Source: Streptomyces sp. NBC_00568 (GTDB lineage: Bacteria > Actinomycetota > Actinomycetes > Streptomycetales > Streptomycetaceae). From it: DNA of 64,000 nt. The number at the start of each line of letters is the position of its first letter. Position 1 is the stretch's first letter. The DNA is taken from NCBI RefSeq assembly GCF_026341855.1, contig NZ_JAPENW010000001.1:6315001-6379000 (forward strand), read 5' to 3'. Shown in pieces: positions 18,127 through 26,677 of the stretch. The position numbers were made by a program, and so were the translations under genes. Below the pieces are notes generated by a model that saw nothing but the letters and a program-made list of their open reading frames with translations, was not told the DNA's origin and did no database searches.

Positions 18127-18350
18127 TCGGCTCTGACCTGCGACGACTTGCTCTTCGGTCGACTCCGGCGGTGGGTGCGCGATGCCGCGCACCGGGGGAT
18201 GACTCCGGTGCGCGGCGCACGGTTCGAGGGTACGGGAGCCGGACGCGTCGCACGGCCGACCGGGTGCCGTGCGCGGCCGCCCGCCGTCCGCTCACGAGTC
18301 ATCCGTCTGCCGTCTGCCGCCTGCCGCGCCGACGCCTGCGGCGGGTCCCG

Positions 18351-19946
18351 CTACTGCCCGACGCGCCCCGGCTGGAGCACCTGAGTGAACAGCACGGACC
18401 CGTCCTGCTCCCGGAGCCGGACCGTCAACTCGCCGCTGTCGCCGTCGATGTCGACCTCGCCGAAGAACTGGTAGCCGCCGGCGGGCGAGACGTTCGAGGC
18501 GACGGGCGCCTTCACGAACACCCGCTCAGGACCGAACGTGTTGTCCAGCGCGCTCGCCGGGAAGGCGCCGGCGTTGAGCGGACCGGACACGAACTCCCAG
18601 AACGGCTCGAAGTCGGTGAACGCGGCCCGCGACGGCTGATAGTGCTGTGCCGAGGTGTGGTGCACATCGGCGGTGAGCCACACGGTGCCCGTGATCCTCC
18701 GGTGCTTGATGAACCGCAGCAGCTCGGCGATCTGCAGCTCACGTCCGAGCGGCACGCCCGGATCGCCCTGCGCCACGGCCTCGATGTTCGGCTTGCCTTC
18801 GGTCGTGTCCGGCACGACGAGGCCGATCGGCATGTCGGCGGCGATCACCTTCCACACGGCACGCGAACGCGACAGCTCGCGCTTCAGCCACTCCAGCTGT
18901 TCGGCGCCGAGGATGCCCTGCGGGTCCGTGGTCTGGTTGCCGGGCGAGTTGGCGTTGCGGTAGGTGCGCATGTCGAGGACGAAGACGTCCAGGAGCGGAC
19001 CGTGCCGCACGACGCGGTGGACGCGGCCGTCCCGGTCGCCGGGCCGCAGGGTCGAGATGGGGAAGTACTCGCCGAACGCGCGCCGGGCCCGGGCGGCCAG
19101 TACGTCGACGCTCTTCTCCGTGTAGCGCGTGTCGGTGGTCGCGATCACCTCGCCCGGGTACCAGTTGTTGCGCACCTCGTGGTCGTCCCACTGGACGATG
19201 GAGGGCACCTGGGCGTTGAACCGCTTGAGGTTCTCGTCGAGCAGGTTGTAGCGGAAGTTGCCGCGGAACTCCGCCAGCGACTCGGCGACCTTGGACTTCT
19301 CCTCGGTCGTGACGTTCCGCCATGTGCTGCCGTCGGGGAGTGCGGCGGTCGCGGCGATCGGGCCGTCCGCGTAGATGTTGTCGCCGCTGCACAGGAAGAA
19401 ATCCGGGTCGAGCCGGGCCATCGCGTCGTAGATGCGGTAGCCGCCGATCTCCGGGTTGATGCCCCAGCCCTGCCCCGCCAGGTCACCCGACCACAGGAAG
19501 CGCACGCCGCCGCGCCGCCCGTGCGGGGTCGTGCGGAATGTCCCGCCGACCGGCTCTCCGGTGCGCCGGGGGTCGTCCGGGTCGGCGAGCAGGACGCGGT
19601 AGTGGATCTGTTCGCCGGAGGGCAGTCCGCGCAGCCGGGTGGTCCCCGTGAAGTCCGTGTCCGTGCCGAGCAGCGGGCCGTGCCATCTGCGCGGGTTGCG
19701 GAACGACTCGGTCGCCGAGGTCTCGACGATCATCCGGGCCGGGCGGTCGGACCGGACCCAGACCAGACCGGAGTCGGCGGTCACGTCGCCGGCCTGGACG
19801 CCCCAGCCCGCCTTCGGCCGGCCGGACAGGGTGAACGCGGGTGCCGAGGCGAGCGCGGTGGGCAGAGCCAGTGCCCCCGACGCGGCGAGAGTGCCGCGCA
19901 GCACGCTGCGGCGGTCTGGGAGGGAGCTGGGCGGACGGTGCGACAT
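18351..19946 (-). CDS. phoD: PhoD-type alkaline phosphatase/phosphodiesterase, Tat-exported
   Basis: A 531-residue PhoD-family metallophosphoesterase. The N-terminus has a Tat signal (DRRSVLRGTLAASGALALPTALA). Catalytic motifs are FLCSGDNIYADGP, VQWDDHEVRNNWY, and the metal-binding ADVHHTSAQHY near the C-terminus; an N-terminal Ig-like domain spans about 40-150. PhoD enzymes act outside the cell on phosphate diesters, including teichoic acids. Start ATG 19946 follows GGAGG at eight bases. A possible PHO box lies about 80 bases upstream. The 323-base region upstream to the MocR gene holds no other gene. Confidence 0.9.
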   Translation of the reverse strand: MSHRPPSSLPDRRSVLRGTLAASGALALPTALASAPAFTLSGRPKAGWGVQAGDVTADSGLVWVRSDRPARMIVETSATESFRNPRRWHGPLLGTDTDFTGTTRLRGLPSGEQIHYRVLLADPDDPRRTGEPVGGTFRTTPHGRRGGVRFLWSGDLAGQGWGINPEIGGYRIYDAMARLDPDFFLCSGDNIYADGPIAATAALPDGSTWRNVTTEEKSKVAESLAEFRGNFRYNLLDENLKRFNAQVPSIVQWDDHEVRNNWYPGEVIATTDTRYTEKSVDVLAARARRAFGEYFPISTLRPGDRDGRVHRVVRHGPLLDVFVLDMRTYRNANSPGNQTTDPQGILGAEQLEWLKRELSRSRAVWKVIAADMPIGLVVPDTTEGKPNIEAVAQGDPGVPLGRELQIAELLRFIKHRRITGTVWLTADVHHTSAQHYQPSRAAFTDFEPFWEFVSGPLNAGAFPASALDNTFGPERVFVKAPVASNVSPAGGYQFFGEVDIDGDSGELTVRLREQDGSVLFTQVLQPGRVGQ

Positions 19947-20010
19947 GAATGCGCCTCCGGGGACGGATTCGGCCAGTGTGCAGTGCCACAACTACTGGTG
20001 CGCCGCAGCG

Positions 20011-20032
20011 CACACGGAAACCGTAGGTGAAC
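20011..20032 (-). promoter_or_regulatory. Possible PHO box upstream of phoD
   Basis: On the minus strand GTTCACC followed by a second, weaker 11-base unit (GTTTCCGTGTG). PhoP of Streptomyces binds direct repeats of 11 bases led by GTTCACC. The first unit is exact, the second is poor, so this is only a candidate. Confidence 0.3.
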
Positions 20033-20269
20033 AACTGACCCTGGAAGAGGGGGAATTGCCGACGAATCCGGGATCCGGCGGGTGGACGCGGAAGACCGGC
20101 CGCGCATCGGGCCCGCGGCGGACCGGGTGCGAGGCGCCGGTGCGGGCGCTGACGGAGCCCGGGGGAAGACCGCCTCCGGTGCTCCTCAGGTGGCAGCAAC
20201 CCACAGGGGACCTTCCCAAGGGACACTCCCGCCTGCTCGGTGTCGCCGGACGCCTGGCCCGAGGAGCCG

Positions 20270-21763
20270 TCATGGGCTTGCCTCGGTGGGCCGGGGCCCC
20301 ACATCGGCCCCCGCGCCCCGTACGGCGTCCGCCATCAGCCGTACCCCGTCGCGTATCCGCGCGGGCGACAGATGCGCGTACCCCAACACCAGCCGTACGC
20401 CGTCCACGGCCGTCTCTCCGTAGTGTGCCGTGAGCCGGACCACCGCTCCGGCCGCCGCGGCCAGTTCCAGGAAGCGGTCCTGCGGCCCGTACCGGGCGGG
20501 CAGCGCGGCGACGACGTGCAGGCCCGCCGCGATCCCGGACACCTCCGCGCCGGGAAAGTGCTCCTCCAGGGCCGCCACCAGGGCGTCACGCCGCTCCCGG
20601 TAGGCACGCTGGCAGCGGCGCAACTGCCGGTCGTAGTCACCCCGTTCCACGAAGCGGGCCAGGAGCGCCTGGTCGAGGACGGGGTTGCCGAGGTCCATCG
20701 TGCGTTTGCGCTCGACGACCTCCTCGACATGGGCCGCGGGGACGAGCAGCCAGCCGAGCCGCAGCCCCGGGGCGAGCGATTTGCTGACCGAGCCCGTGTA
20801 CGCGACATGCTCGGGGTCGAGCCCCTGCAGGGCGCCCACCGGGGCACGGTCGTAGCGGAAATCGCCGTCGTAGTCGTCCTCGACGACCAGCCCGTCCACG
20901 GATCGGGCCCAGTCGAGGAGTTCCGTGCGGCGCCGCGCCGAGTACGCGATGCCCGTGGGGAACTGGTGGGCGGGCGTCGTCACCACGGCGCGCACGCCGG
21001 ACGCCTCGAGCGGAGCGATGGCGAGGCCTTCGCCGTCGAGGGGCAGCGGTACGGTGCCGACGCCGGCGGACGCGAACAGGGAGCCGTGTTCCGGACTGCC
21101 CGGATTCTCGACACCCACGCCGGTCGCCCCGCGCGCGTGGAGCACGAATCCGAGCAGCGTCATCGCCTGCGCGACCCCGGAGACCACGATGACGCGTTCC
21201 GGGTCCGCGACCACGCCCCGGCGGCGAACGAGCAGTTCCGCGAGGGCGGTCCGCAGCCTCGGCAGACCCCGCGGATCCGGGTAGCCCAGTGCCTGGTGGG
21301 GCAGTTCGGCCAGCACTCCGCGGTGCGCCGCGGCCCACGCGGCACGCGGGAAGAGGGACAGGTCGGGGGTTCCCGCGACGAAGTCCGCCCGCACCCCGGC
21401 CGGCCGCGGCGCGAGGTCACGCGCGCGTGGACCCACCGCACGGACCGCGCCGCCGACCCAGGTGCCGGCACCGCGGTCGCTGCGCAGATACCCTTCCGCC
21501 GTCAACTGCTCGTACGCCTCCGTGACCAGTCCCCGCGACACGCCGAGATCACCGGCCAGCTCACGGCTGGACGGCAGCCGGGTGCCGGGTGCGAGCCGCC
21601 CGGAACGGACCGCCTCGCGCAGCGCGGCCTGCAATGCGCGGCCACGCGCGCGTGCCGGAGCGGCCGCGGCCGGCAGGAGCAGTTCCCAGGCGGCCGACCA
21701 GGGTGCGGCGCCGGGGCGAGCGTGGTTCGGCGGCCCGTCGCGATTGGTCCCCGATGACGTCAT
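20270..21763 (-). CDS. MocR-type (GntR-aminotransferase) regulator
   Basis: A 497-residue MocR/PdxR-like regulator: an N-terminal GntR winged helix at about 45-110 (LAPGTRLPSSRELAGDLGVSR) joined to a fold-type I aminotransferase domain. The PLP lysine is in SVSKSLAPGLRLGWL and the substrate-side motifs VEDDYDGDFRYDR and AQAMTLLGF are present. Such proteins sense PLP or amines. It faces the EamA exporter gene across 47 bases that contain an interrupted palindrome, so it probably controls both promoters. Confidence 0.9.
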   Translation of the reverse strand: MTSSGTNRDGPPNHARPGAAPWSAAWELLLPAAAAPARARGRALQAALREAVRSGRLAPGTRLPSSRELAGDLGVSRGLVTEAYEQLTAEGYLRSDRGAGTWVGGAVRAVGPRARDLAPRPAGVRADFVAGTPDLSLFPRAAWAAAHRGVLAELPHQALGYPDPRGLPRLRTALAELLVRRRGVVADPERVIVVSGVAQAMTLLGFVLHARGATGVGVENPGSPEHGSLFASAGVGTVPLPLDGEGLAIAPLEASGVRAVVTTPAHQFPTGIAYSARRRTELLDWARSVDGLVVEDDYDGDFRYDRAPVGALQGLDPEHVAYTGSVSKSLAPGLRLGWLLVPAAHVEEVVERKRTMDLGNPVLDQALLARFVERGDYDRQLRRCQRAYRERRDALVAALEEHFPGAEVSGIAAGLHVVAALPARYGPQDRFLELAAAAGAVVRLTAHYGETAVDGVRLVLGYAHLSPARIRDGVRLMADAVRGAGADVGPRPTEASP

Positions 21764-21767
21764 GGAA

Positions 21768-21788
21768 GTGGACCTTAAACCGGACCAC
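21768..21788. promoter_or_regulatory. Candidate MocR operator
   Basis: GTGGACC at 21768-21774 and GGACCAC at 21782-21788, a 6-of-7 inverted repeat around TTAAACC, in the 47-base region between the divergent MocR and EamA starts. The AT-rich centre contrasts with the surroundings and overlaps where the two promoters must lie. Confidence 0.5.
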
Positions 21789-21810
21789 GTTCCTTCATAG
21801 CGTCACGGTC

Positions 21811-23088
21811 ATGAACGCCACCACCATTCGGGGCGCCCTGCTCGCCGCCCTCGCCTGTGTCCTCGTCGGAGGTTCCTTCACCGCCAACAGCGTCCTCGGC
21901 CACTACCCGTACGCGGGCGGTCAGTTCCTCCGCTACGGCCTCGCCTGTGTCCTTCTGCTGCCCCTGGTCGGCCGGGGCGGTGCCGCCCCGCTGCGGCGGC
22001 TGACGGCCCGCCGGTGGGGGCGCCTCGCGCTGCTCGCGGCCGTCGGTATGGTCGGCTTCAACCTCGCGGTGATCGCCGCCGAGCGCACGGCCGAACCGGC
22101 GGTCCCGGGTGTCTTCGTGGGCTGTGCCCCGGTCCTCGTGGCGGTTCTCGTGCCTCTCCAGGAAGGCCGTCGGCCACGACGCCGCGTCCTGTACGGGGCG
22201 TCGCTCGTCGCCCTGGGCGCCTTCGCCGTTCAGGGGTGGGGCCGCACGGACGGGACCGGGATCGCGTACTCCGTGGGCGCGCTGGCGGGGGAGGTCGGCT
22301 TCGCCGTGCTGGCCGTGCCCGTCCTTCGCCCCCTAGGGCCACGGCTGCTGTCGGCCACCGTGTGCGGGATCGCCGCGGCCGAGTCGGCGGTGGCAGGGGT
22401 GATCACCGACCGCGGAGCGTGGCTGCGCGTACCGGACGCCACCGAGGCGACGGCACTGCTGTGGCAGGCGGCGGTCGTCACGGTCGTCGGCTTCGTCTGC
22501 TGGTACATGGGCATGCAGCGCATCGGCGCGGAGCGCGCCACCCTGTTCTCCGGCCTCATCCCCGTGGCCGCCGCCTGTACCGCGCCGCTCGTGGGCACGG
22601 GCGCCTACGGGGTCCCTCAGGCTGCGGGAAGTGCCCTGGTGGGTGCCGGAGTCGCCCTCGGATCAGGCGCGTTGAGCCTTGTCGTGGGGCGTGGCTCACG
22701 GGCTGGGTCCGAGGGGGACGGTGGCCGGGGCTCGAAGGCTGCCGCCGAGGGCGGCGGGCGGCGCGCCGCCCGCGCGGGCTTCGCCGGGGCGTCGCGCCGC
22801 CGCTCAGCTGCTGCCGTCGAGGATGACGCGGGCCACGAGCGCCGGGTCGTCGTTCATCGGGACGTGGCCGCAGCCGGGCAGCCGCACCAGCCGTGCCCGC
22901 GGAATGATCTGCTTGGCCCGGATGCCCTGGCGGCGCACCAGCAGCCGGTCACGGGTTCCCCACGCCACGGTGACGGGAAGCGTCGGGATGTCGTCCGTGA
23001 ACTGGACGGTCGTCCCCGCCCGGAGGGTCTCGGTGAATCCCTCGGCGTGGGCCAGCGCGAGCGTCTCGGCGACGACGGCGTCCGGTGA
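21811..23088 (+). CDS. EamA (DMT) family exporter with long C-terminal extension
   Basis: A drug/metabolite transporter with about ten transmembrane helices in the first ~295 residues, start MNATTIRGALLAALACVLVGGSFTANSVL and a second EamA repeat containing WQAAVVTVVGFVCWYMGMQRIG. After the last helix (LGSGALSLVVG) the frame stays open for about 130 more residues rich in Gly, Arg and Asp, running 285 bases antisense into the convergent hydrolase gene. The extension is not membrane-like and may be a passenger of a lost stop codon. The divergent MocR protein is the likely regulator. Confidence 0.8.
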   Translation: MNATTIRGALLAALACVLVGGSFTANSVLGHYPYAGGQFLRYGLACVLLLPLVGRGGAAPLRRLTARRWGRLALLAAVGMVGFNLAVIAAERTAEPAVPGVFVGCAPVLVAVLVPLQEGRRPRRRVLYGASLVALGAFAVQGWGRTDGTGIAYSVGALAGEVGFAVLAVPVLRPLGPRLLSATVCGIAAAESAVAGVITDRGAWLRVPDATEATALLWQAAVVTVVGFVCWYMGMQRIGAERATLFSGLIPVAAACTAPLVGTGAYGVPQAAGSALVGAGVALGSGALSLVVGRGSRAGSEGDGGRGSKAAAEGGGRRAARAGFAGASRRRSAAAVEDDAGHERRVVVHRDVAAAGQPHQPCPRNDLLGPDALAAHQQPVTGSPRHGDGKRRDVVRELDGRPRPEGLGESLGVGQRERLGDDGVR

Positions 23089-23634
23089 ACGGCGGCCGGG
23101 CCGGGCGTAGATGGTGCTGGTCAGCACCGCCCGCCCGGCCGCCGAACGGGAGAGCCGTTCGACGATCGGCAGAGGCATGCGCCGGGCGGCCTGTCGCATG
23201 GCGAGCAGCACCCCGAAGGCGTAGCGCCGTTCCACCGGTGACCAGAAACCGGCGGGCGACAGCGCGGTGACGGACCGTACGAGCTTCTCGCGGCCCAGTT
23301 CCAGGGCCAGCAGCCCGCCCAGCGAGTTGCCGGCGACATGCGGCCGCTCGATCTCCAGCGCCTCGCACAGCGCGCCGAGCACGGGTACCACGGTCGCCAG
23401 GTCGTGGGTGAGTCCTTCGGGCAGCGCCGGGGACGCGCCGAAACCGGGGAGGTCGACGGCGATGACGTCGCGCTCGGCCGCCAGGATGGGAATGACCGGG
23501 TCCCAGGCCTGTCGGTGGTGACCGATCCCGTGCAGCAGGAGCAGCGGTTCACCGGCGCCCACGCGCGCGTAGGACAGGGTGACCGCCCTCGGGCCGCGCG
23601 AGGAGGGAAGGCTGACGGAGACCGTGTCGGACAT
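22804..23634 (-). CDS. Alpha/beta hydrolase
   Basis: A 276-residue alpha/beta-hydrolase fold enzyme. The nucleophile elbow is GNSLGG (Ser), the oxyanion region LLLLHGIGHHRQAW, the acid probably in WGTRDRLL, and the catalytic His in LPGCGHVPM. No signal peptide. Start is the ATG at 23634, seven bases after GAGGAG; an upstream GTG frame adds 11 residues. The 3' 285 bases overlap antisense the EamA frame. The upstream region has two palindromes that may bind a regulator. Substrate unknown. Confidence 0.9.
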   Translation of the reverse strand: MSDTVSVSLPSSRGPRAVTLSYARVGAGEPLLLLHGIGHHRQAWDPVIPILAAERDVIAVDLPGFGASPALPEGLTHDLATVVPVLGALCEALEIERPHVAGNSLGGLLALELGREKLVRSVTALSPAGFWSPVERRYAFGVLLAMRQAARRMPLPIVERLSRSAAGRAVLTSTIYARPGRRSPDAVVAETLALAHAEGFTETLRAGTTVQFTDDIPTLPVTVAWGTRDRLLVRRQGIRAKQIIPRARLVRLPGCGHVPMNDDPALVARVILDGSS

Positions 23635-23684
23635 GGGACTGCTCCTCGTCTGGGACGCCGTGACCATCTTGTAGACAGCTTGTC

Positions 23685-23707
23685 AGCAATTGCTACCGAC
23701 GGGTAGC
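23685..23707. promoter_or_regulatory. Overlapping palindromes upstream of the hydrolase
   Basis: AGCAATTGCT (23685-23694, perfect 10-bp palindrome) overlaps GCTACC-GACG-GGTAGC (23692-23707, 6-bp arms). They lie 51-73 bases upstream of the hydrolase ATG and could be an operator or a small hairpin. Confidence 0.35.
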
Positions 23708-23823
23708 CCCAGGTCGCCATGAACCGTACGACGTGGGGCCGGGCAACCCGGAGCCGGATGCTCGTGTCCCGCCGCTGTCCTCCAGGTCCCGCGCCGATAC
23801 GCTCCCGCTCCTCGCGTCCGGCG

Positions 23824-24477
23824 CTAGCGCGCCCTGCGCACCTCCACGTTGAAGTCCGGGTGCCCGACACCCTGGAACAGGCCCAGCCACAGGGGCAGAT
23901 ACATCTCCACCGCCCGTGCCGTCCGGATGCCCCCGAGGTCGAGAACACGGTGCGCGGGCCAGCCGAACTCGCCCAGCAGCGCCGTCACCTGCTCCTTGGC
24001 GTTCGTGTCGTCACCGGAGACGAAGATCTGGTGCTCGCCCGGCACCCTGGCGGGGTCCACCATCACAAGGCAGTTGACGGTGTTGAGGCTCTTGACGACG
24101 CGCGCCCGCGGGAACGCGCGCTGGATCTGCTCGCCCACACTGTCCGACTCGACGGGATCGAGCCGCAGCTCGCCCTCCTCGAACTCCATGGGGTTGGAGA
24201 CGTCGAGCAGCACCTTGCCGTCCAGGTGTCCCTCGCCGGCCGCCCGCAGCACCGCGAGCGCCACCCGCCCGCCCACGGCGTTCACGATCACCTCGCCGAA
24301 CGCCGCGGCCTCCGCGAACGTGCCGTGCGACGCTCTTGGACCCGAGCTGTCGGCCCACTCGACGGCCGCCGCGTTGTCCTTCGTGCGCGAACCCAGCGAC
24401 ACCTCGTGACCCAGCTCGACCAGTTTCCCGGCCAGCGTGCGCCCGACGTCGCCCGTGCCCAGAACCGCGTACCGCAT
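23824..24477 (-). CDS. NADPH-dependent F420 reductase-like oxidoreductase
   Basis: A 217-residue NAD(P)-binding protein starting MRYAVLGTGDVGRTLAGKL, a classic GxGxxG Rossmann motif, followed by LGSRT, which suits the NADPH 2'-phosphate. The body (VVKSLNTVNCLVMVDP) matches the F420-dependent NADP oxidoreductase family. Start is the ATG at 24477 with GGAGG nine bases upstream. It is divergent from an ECF41 sigma factor gene; oxidoreductases of this kind are recurrent partners of ECF41 factors, so control by the neighbour is likely. Confidence 0.85.
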   Translation of the reverse strand: MRYAVLGTGDVGRTLAGKLVELGHEVSLGSRTKDNAAAVEWADSSGPRASHGTFAEAAAFGEVIVNAVGGRVALAVLRAAGEGHLDGKVLLDVSNPMEFEEGELRLDPVESDSVGEQIQRAFPRARVVKSLNTVNCLVMVDPARVPGEHQIFVSGDDTNAKEQVTALLGEFGWPAHRVLDLGGIRTARAVEMYLPLWLGLFQGVGHPDFNVEVRRAR

Positions 24478-24588
24478 CGTCGTTCCTCCCGTGTCGACCG
24501 AGCGGGCCGCCGGCGGCCCGCGGTCATTGTGCTCCGGGAGCGGCGATTTCGCCTGGACACGGAGGAATGTGTCGGGTGGGATGGTGCG

Positions 24589-25473
24589 GTGGCCATCGAC
24601 ACCGCGACCGACATCTTCGAAGAGCATCGCCCCGTACTGATGGGCGTGGCGTACCGCATGCTCGGCCGGGTGGCCGACGCGGAGGACGTCGTCCAGGAGG
24701 CGTGGCTGCGCTGGTCGGCCGACGACCGGTCGGACGTACGGGAACCGCGCGGCTACCTGGTCCGTGTCACCACCCGGCTCGCCATCGACCGGCTGCGCCA
24801 GGTCCAGTCGCGCCATGAGGCGTACGTCGGGCCATGGCTCCCGGAGCCGTACGTCACCGACTTCGGCGACAGCGTCCCGGACAGCGCCGAACGAGCGGTC
24901 CTCGCCGACTCCGTCTCCCTCGCCGTTCTCGTCGTCCTGGAGTCCCTGTCACCGCTGGAGCGCGCGGTGTTCGTCCTGAGGGAGGCGTTCGGCTATCCGT
25001 ACGCGGACATCGCCGCCGTCCTCGACCGGGGCGAACCGGCGGTGCGTCAGCTCGCCGGGCGGGCGCGCAAGCACGTCGGGGAACGGCGGCCGCGCTACGA
25101 GGTCGACCCCGCCGAACGCCGCGACCTCACCGAGCGATTCCTCGCCGCGGCGGGCGACGGAGATCTGGAGGGCCTCATGTCCCTGCTGGCGCCGGACGCG
25201 CGCCTGATCGGCGACAGCGGAGGCCTGGCCCAGGCGCCCCTGCGAGTCCTCGACTCCGCCGACAAGGTCGGCCGCTTCGTCATCGGCGTCGCCAGGAAGG
25301 GCGTACCCGGCCTGTCGTTCCGCTTCCTCGAGGTCAACGGCGGCTTCGCCGTGGTCGCACTGTCCGACGGCAAGCCGGACAGCGTCATCCAGCTGGACGT
25401 CGCGGACGGCCGCATCCAGTGCGTCTACATCGTGCGCAACCCGGAGAAGCTGGTTGCCCTTTCCGCCGACTAG
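24589..25473 (+). CDS. ECF41-type RNA polymerase sigma factor (SigJ-like)
   Basis: A 294-residue sigma factor: region 2 (FEEHRPVLMGVAYRMLGRVADAEDVVQEAWLRW), region 4 (LSPLERAVFVLREAFGYPYADIAAVL) and a C-terminal SnoaL-like domain of about 110 residues. The ECF41 hallmarks are present: WLPEP in the linker and NPEKL near the end. In this group no separate anti-sigma factor is used; the C-terminal domain itself tunes activity. Start is the only suitable in-frame GTG (24589). Divergent neighbour: an F420-type reductase, a typical ECF41 partner. Confidence 0.9.
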   Translation: MAIDTATDIFEEHRPVLMGVAYRMLGRVADAEDVVQEAWLRWSADDRSDVREPRGYLVRVTTRLAIDRLRQVQSRHEAYVGPWLPEPYVTDFGDSVPDSAERAVLADSVSLAVLVVLESLSPLERAVFVLREAFGYPYADIAAVLDRGEPAVRQLAGRARKHVGERRPRYEVDPAERRDLTERFLAAAGDGDLEGLMSLLAPDARLIGDSGGLAQAPLRVLDSADKVGRFVIGVARKGVPGLSFRFLEVNGGFAVVALSDGKPDSVIQLDVADGRIQCVYIVRNPEKLVALSAD

Positions 25474-25524
25474 CTCCGCACGACGCTCCTTCCGAAGGGC
25501 TCCGCCGGAGTCACGGAAACAGTG

Positions 25525-25557
25525 CGAAAGCCCCCGTCCCACAGACGGGGGCTTTCG
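25525..25557. terminator. Strong hairpin terminator after the ECF41 gene
   Basis: A perfect 14-bp stem, CGAAAGCCCCCGTC (25525-25538) with its complement at 25544-25557, loop CCACA. The terminal CTTTCG tract gives a short U-run; stem AT-richness at the base suits function in both directions. Confidence 0.85.
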
Positions 25558-25643
25558 GCGTTGTGACGCGAACATCGCCCAGCGAGAACACCCCGTGAAC
25601 CCTCCGCGGCCGGGCACCTGTGCAAACCGTATGGGATCGATGA

Positions 25644-25678
25644 TTGGTCTTGACCAAGGGTGGGGGCGGCCCTATGGT
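25644..25678 (+). promoter_or_regulatory. dre-like operator overlapping a -35/-10 promoter
   Basis: TTGGTCTTGACCAA at 25644-25657 is a perfect palindrome with a two-base centre and matches the core of HutC/DasR-type sites (TGGTCTAGACCA). Its right half contains the -35 TTGACC (25650-25655); 17 bases on lies the -10 TATGGT (25673-25678). The start codon of the GntR gene is 77 bases downstream of the -10. A second palindrome, GGCGTTAAAACGCC, is at 25713-25726. Confidence 0.7.
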
Positions 25679-25755
25679 CGCAGGGATAGTGCAGGAACCT
25701 TTAATAAACAAGGGCGTTAAAACGCCGCCGGGCCACGGCGATTGCGGAGGACAGG

Positions 25756-26517
25756 GTGGGGACCACGCAGTTGGAATCGGTGCCGGAACCTAAGTACTGG
25801 CATCTCAAGACCGTGCTCAGCGAGGCACTGGACTCCGAGTTCACCGTGGGCGAGATCCTGCCCAACGAACGTGATCTGGCGGCCCGTTTCGGGGTCGCCC
25901 GGGCCACCCTGCGCCAGGCGCTCGAACAGCTCGAACTGGAAGGACGCCTGCAGCGCCGTCGTGGTGTGGGCACCACCGTCGCCCCACCGCGCGTGGGTGT
26001 GGCCGTGGGAACCGAACAGCAGGTGTGGCCCGGGGCGGTCGGCGACGCCTGGCACGCCGCGGACTGCACCCTGGCGGCACCGCCCGCGTCCGTGGCCGCC
26101 GTCCTGGAGACAGCCGCCGGCGAGCAGGTGCACGTCGTGCGCCGTTCCCGGGTGACACACGGTCAGCCCGTCGCAGCCGAACTCCTCTACGTCCCGGCGT
26201 CCTCGGTACCGGACCTGTCGGCGATCGACGCGCCCTCGGGCGCCGCACGCGCGCGTGCCGTCCTGCGGGAGCTTCAGAGGCTGGAGCTGGAGGGCCAGGA
26301 CAGCGCCGTCGAGCTCGGTTCGGCCCGCGCGGACGACGCCAAGGAGCTCGACCGCCTTCCCGGAGCGCCCGTTCTCGTCGTCACGACCCGCTTCTTCACC
26401 GAGGGACGTACCGCCGCGGTGTCCGTGGCCACGTACCGCGCGGACACCTGCCGGCTCACGTTCGGCGACTCCGGCGGCGTGGAGATCCACCACGACCCCG
26501 AGCGCCGCGCTTCCTGA
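25756..26517 (+). CDS. GntR/HutC-type regulator
   Basis: A 253-residue regulator. The N-terminal winged helix (residues ~25-80: FTVGEILPNERDLAARFGVARATLRQALEQLELEGRL, then RRRGVGTTV) is followed by a UTRA effector domain. Start GTG follows GGAGG at five bases. A perfect dre-like palindrome overlaps the promoter 100 bases upstream, so the protein, or DasR itself, probably represses this gene. DasR and relatives answer to aminosugar phosphates; the ligand of this one is not visible. A hairpin terminator follows. Confidence 0.9.
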   Translation: MGTTQLESVPEPKYWHLKTVLSEALDSEFTVGEILPNERDLAARFGVARATLRQALEQLELEGRLQRRRGVGTTVAPPRVGVAVGTEQQVWPGAVGDAWHAADCTLAAPPASVAAVLETAAGEQVHVVRRSRVTHGQPVAAELLYVPASSVPDLSAIDAPSGAARARAVLRELQRLELEGQDSAVELGSARADDAKELDRLPGAPVLVVTTRFFTEGRTAAVSVATYRADTCRLTFGDSGGVEIHHDPERRAS

Positions 26518-26572
26518 GCCGTCCCGCCCGGACCCGCCGCGCTCTTCGAGCCACGCCCCGGATCACACCCGC

Positions 26573-26607
26573 CGCGCCCCGGAAACACCCCGGGGCGCGC
26601 CGTTTTT
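26573..26607 (+). terminator. Intrinsic-type terminator
   Basis: Ten-bp stem CGCGCCCCGG (26573-26582) with 26590-26599, followed closely by TTTTT at 26603-26607, just after the GntR gene. Confidence 0.8.
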
Positions 26608-26677
26608 CCGCCATTGCCGTGCCGGTACATCCGTGCCGCCATGGTCATGCCCGCCCCGGGGCCGTGCCGCCGACGCC

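Noticed and set aside
20026..20040. A full tandem PHO box upstream of phoD
   Set aside because: Only one good GTTCACC unit; the flanking units do not fit at 11-base spacing, so only a low-confidence candidate is reported.
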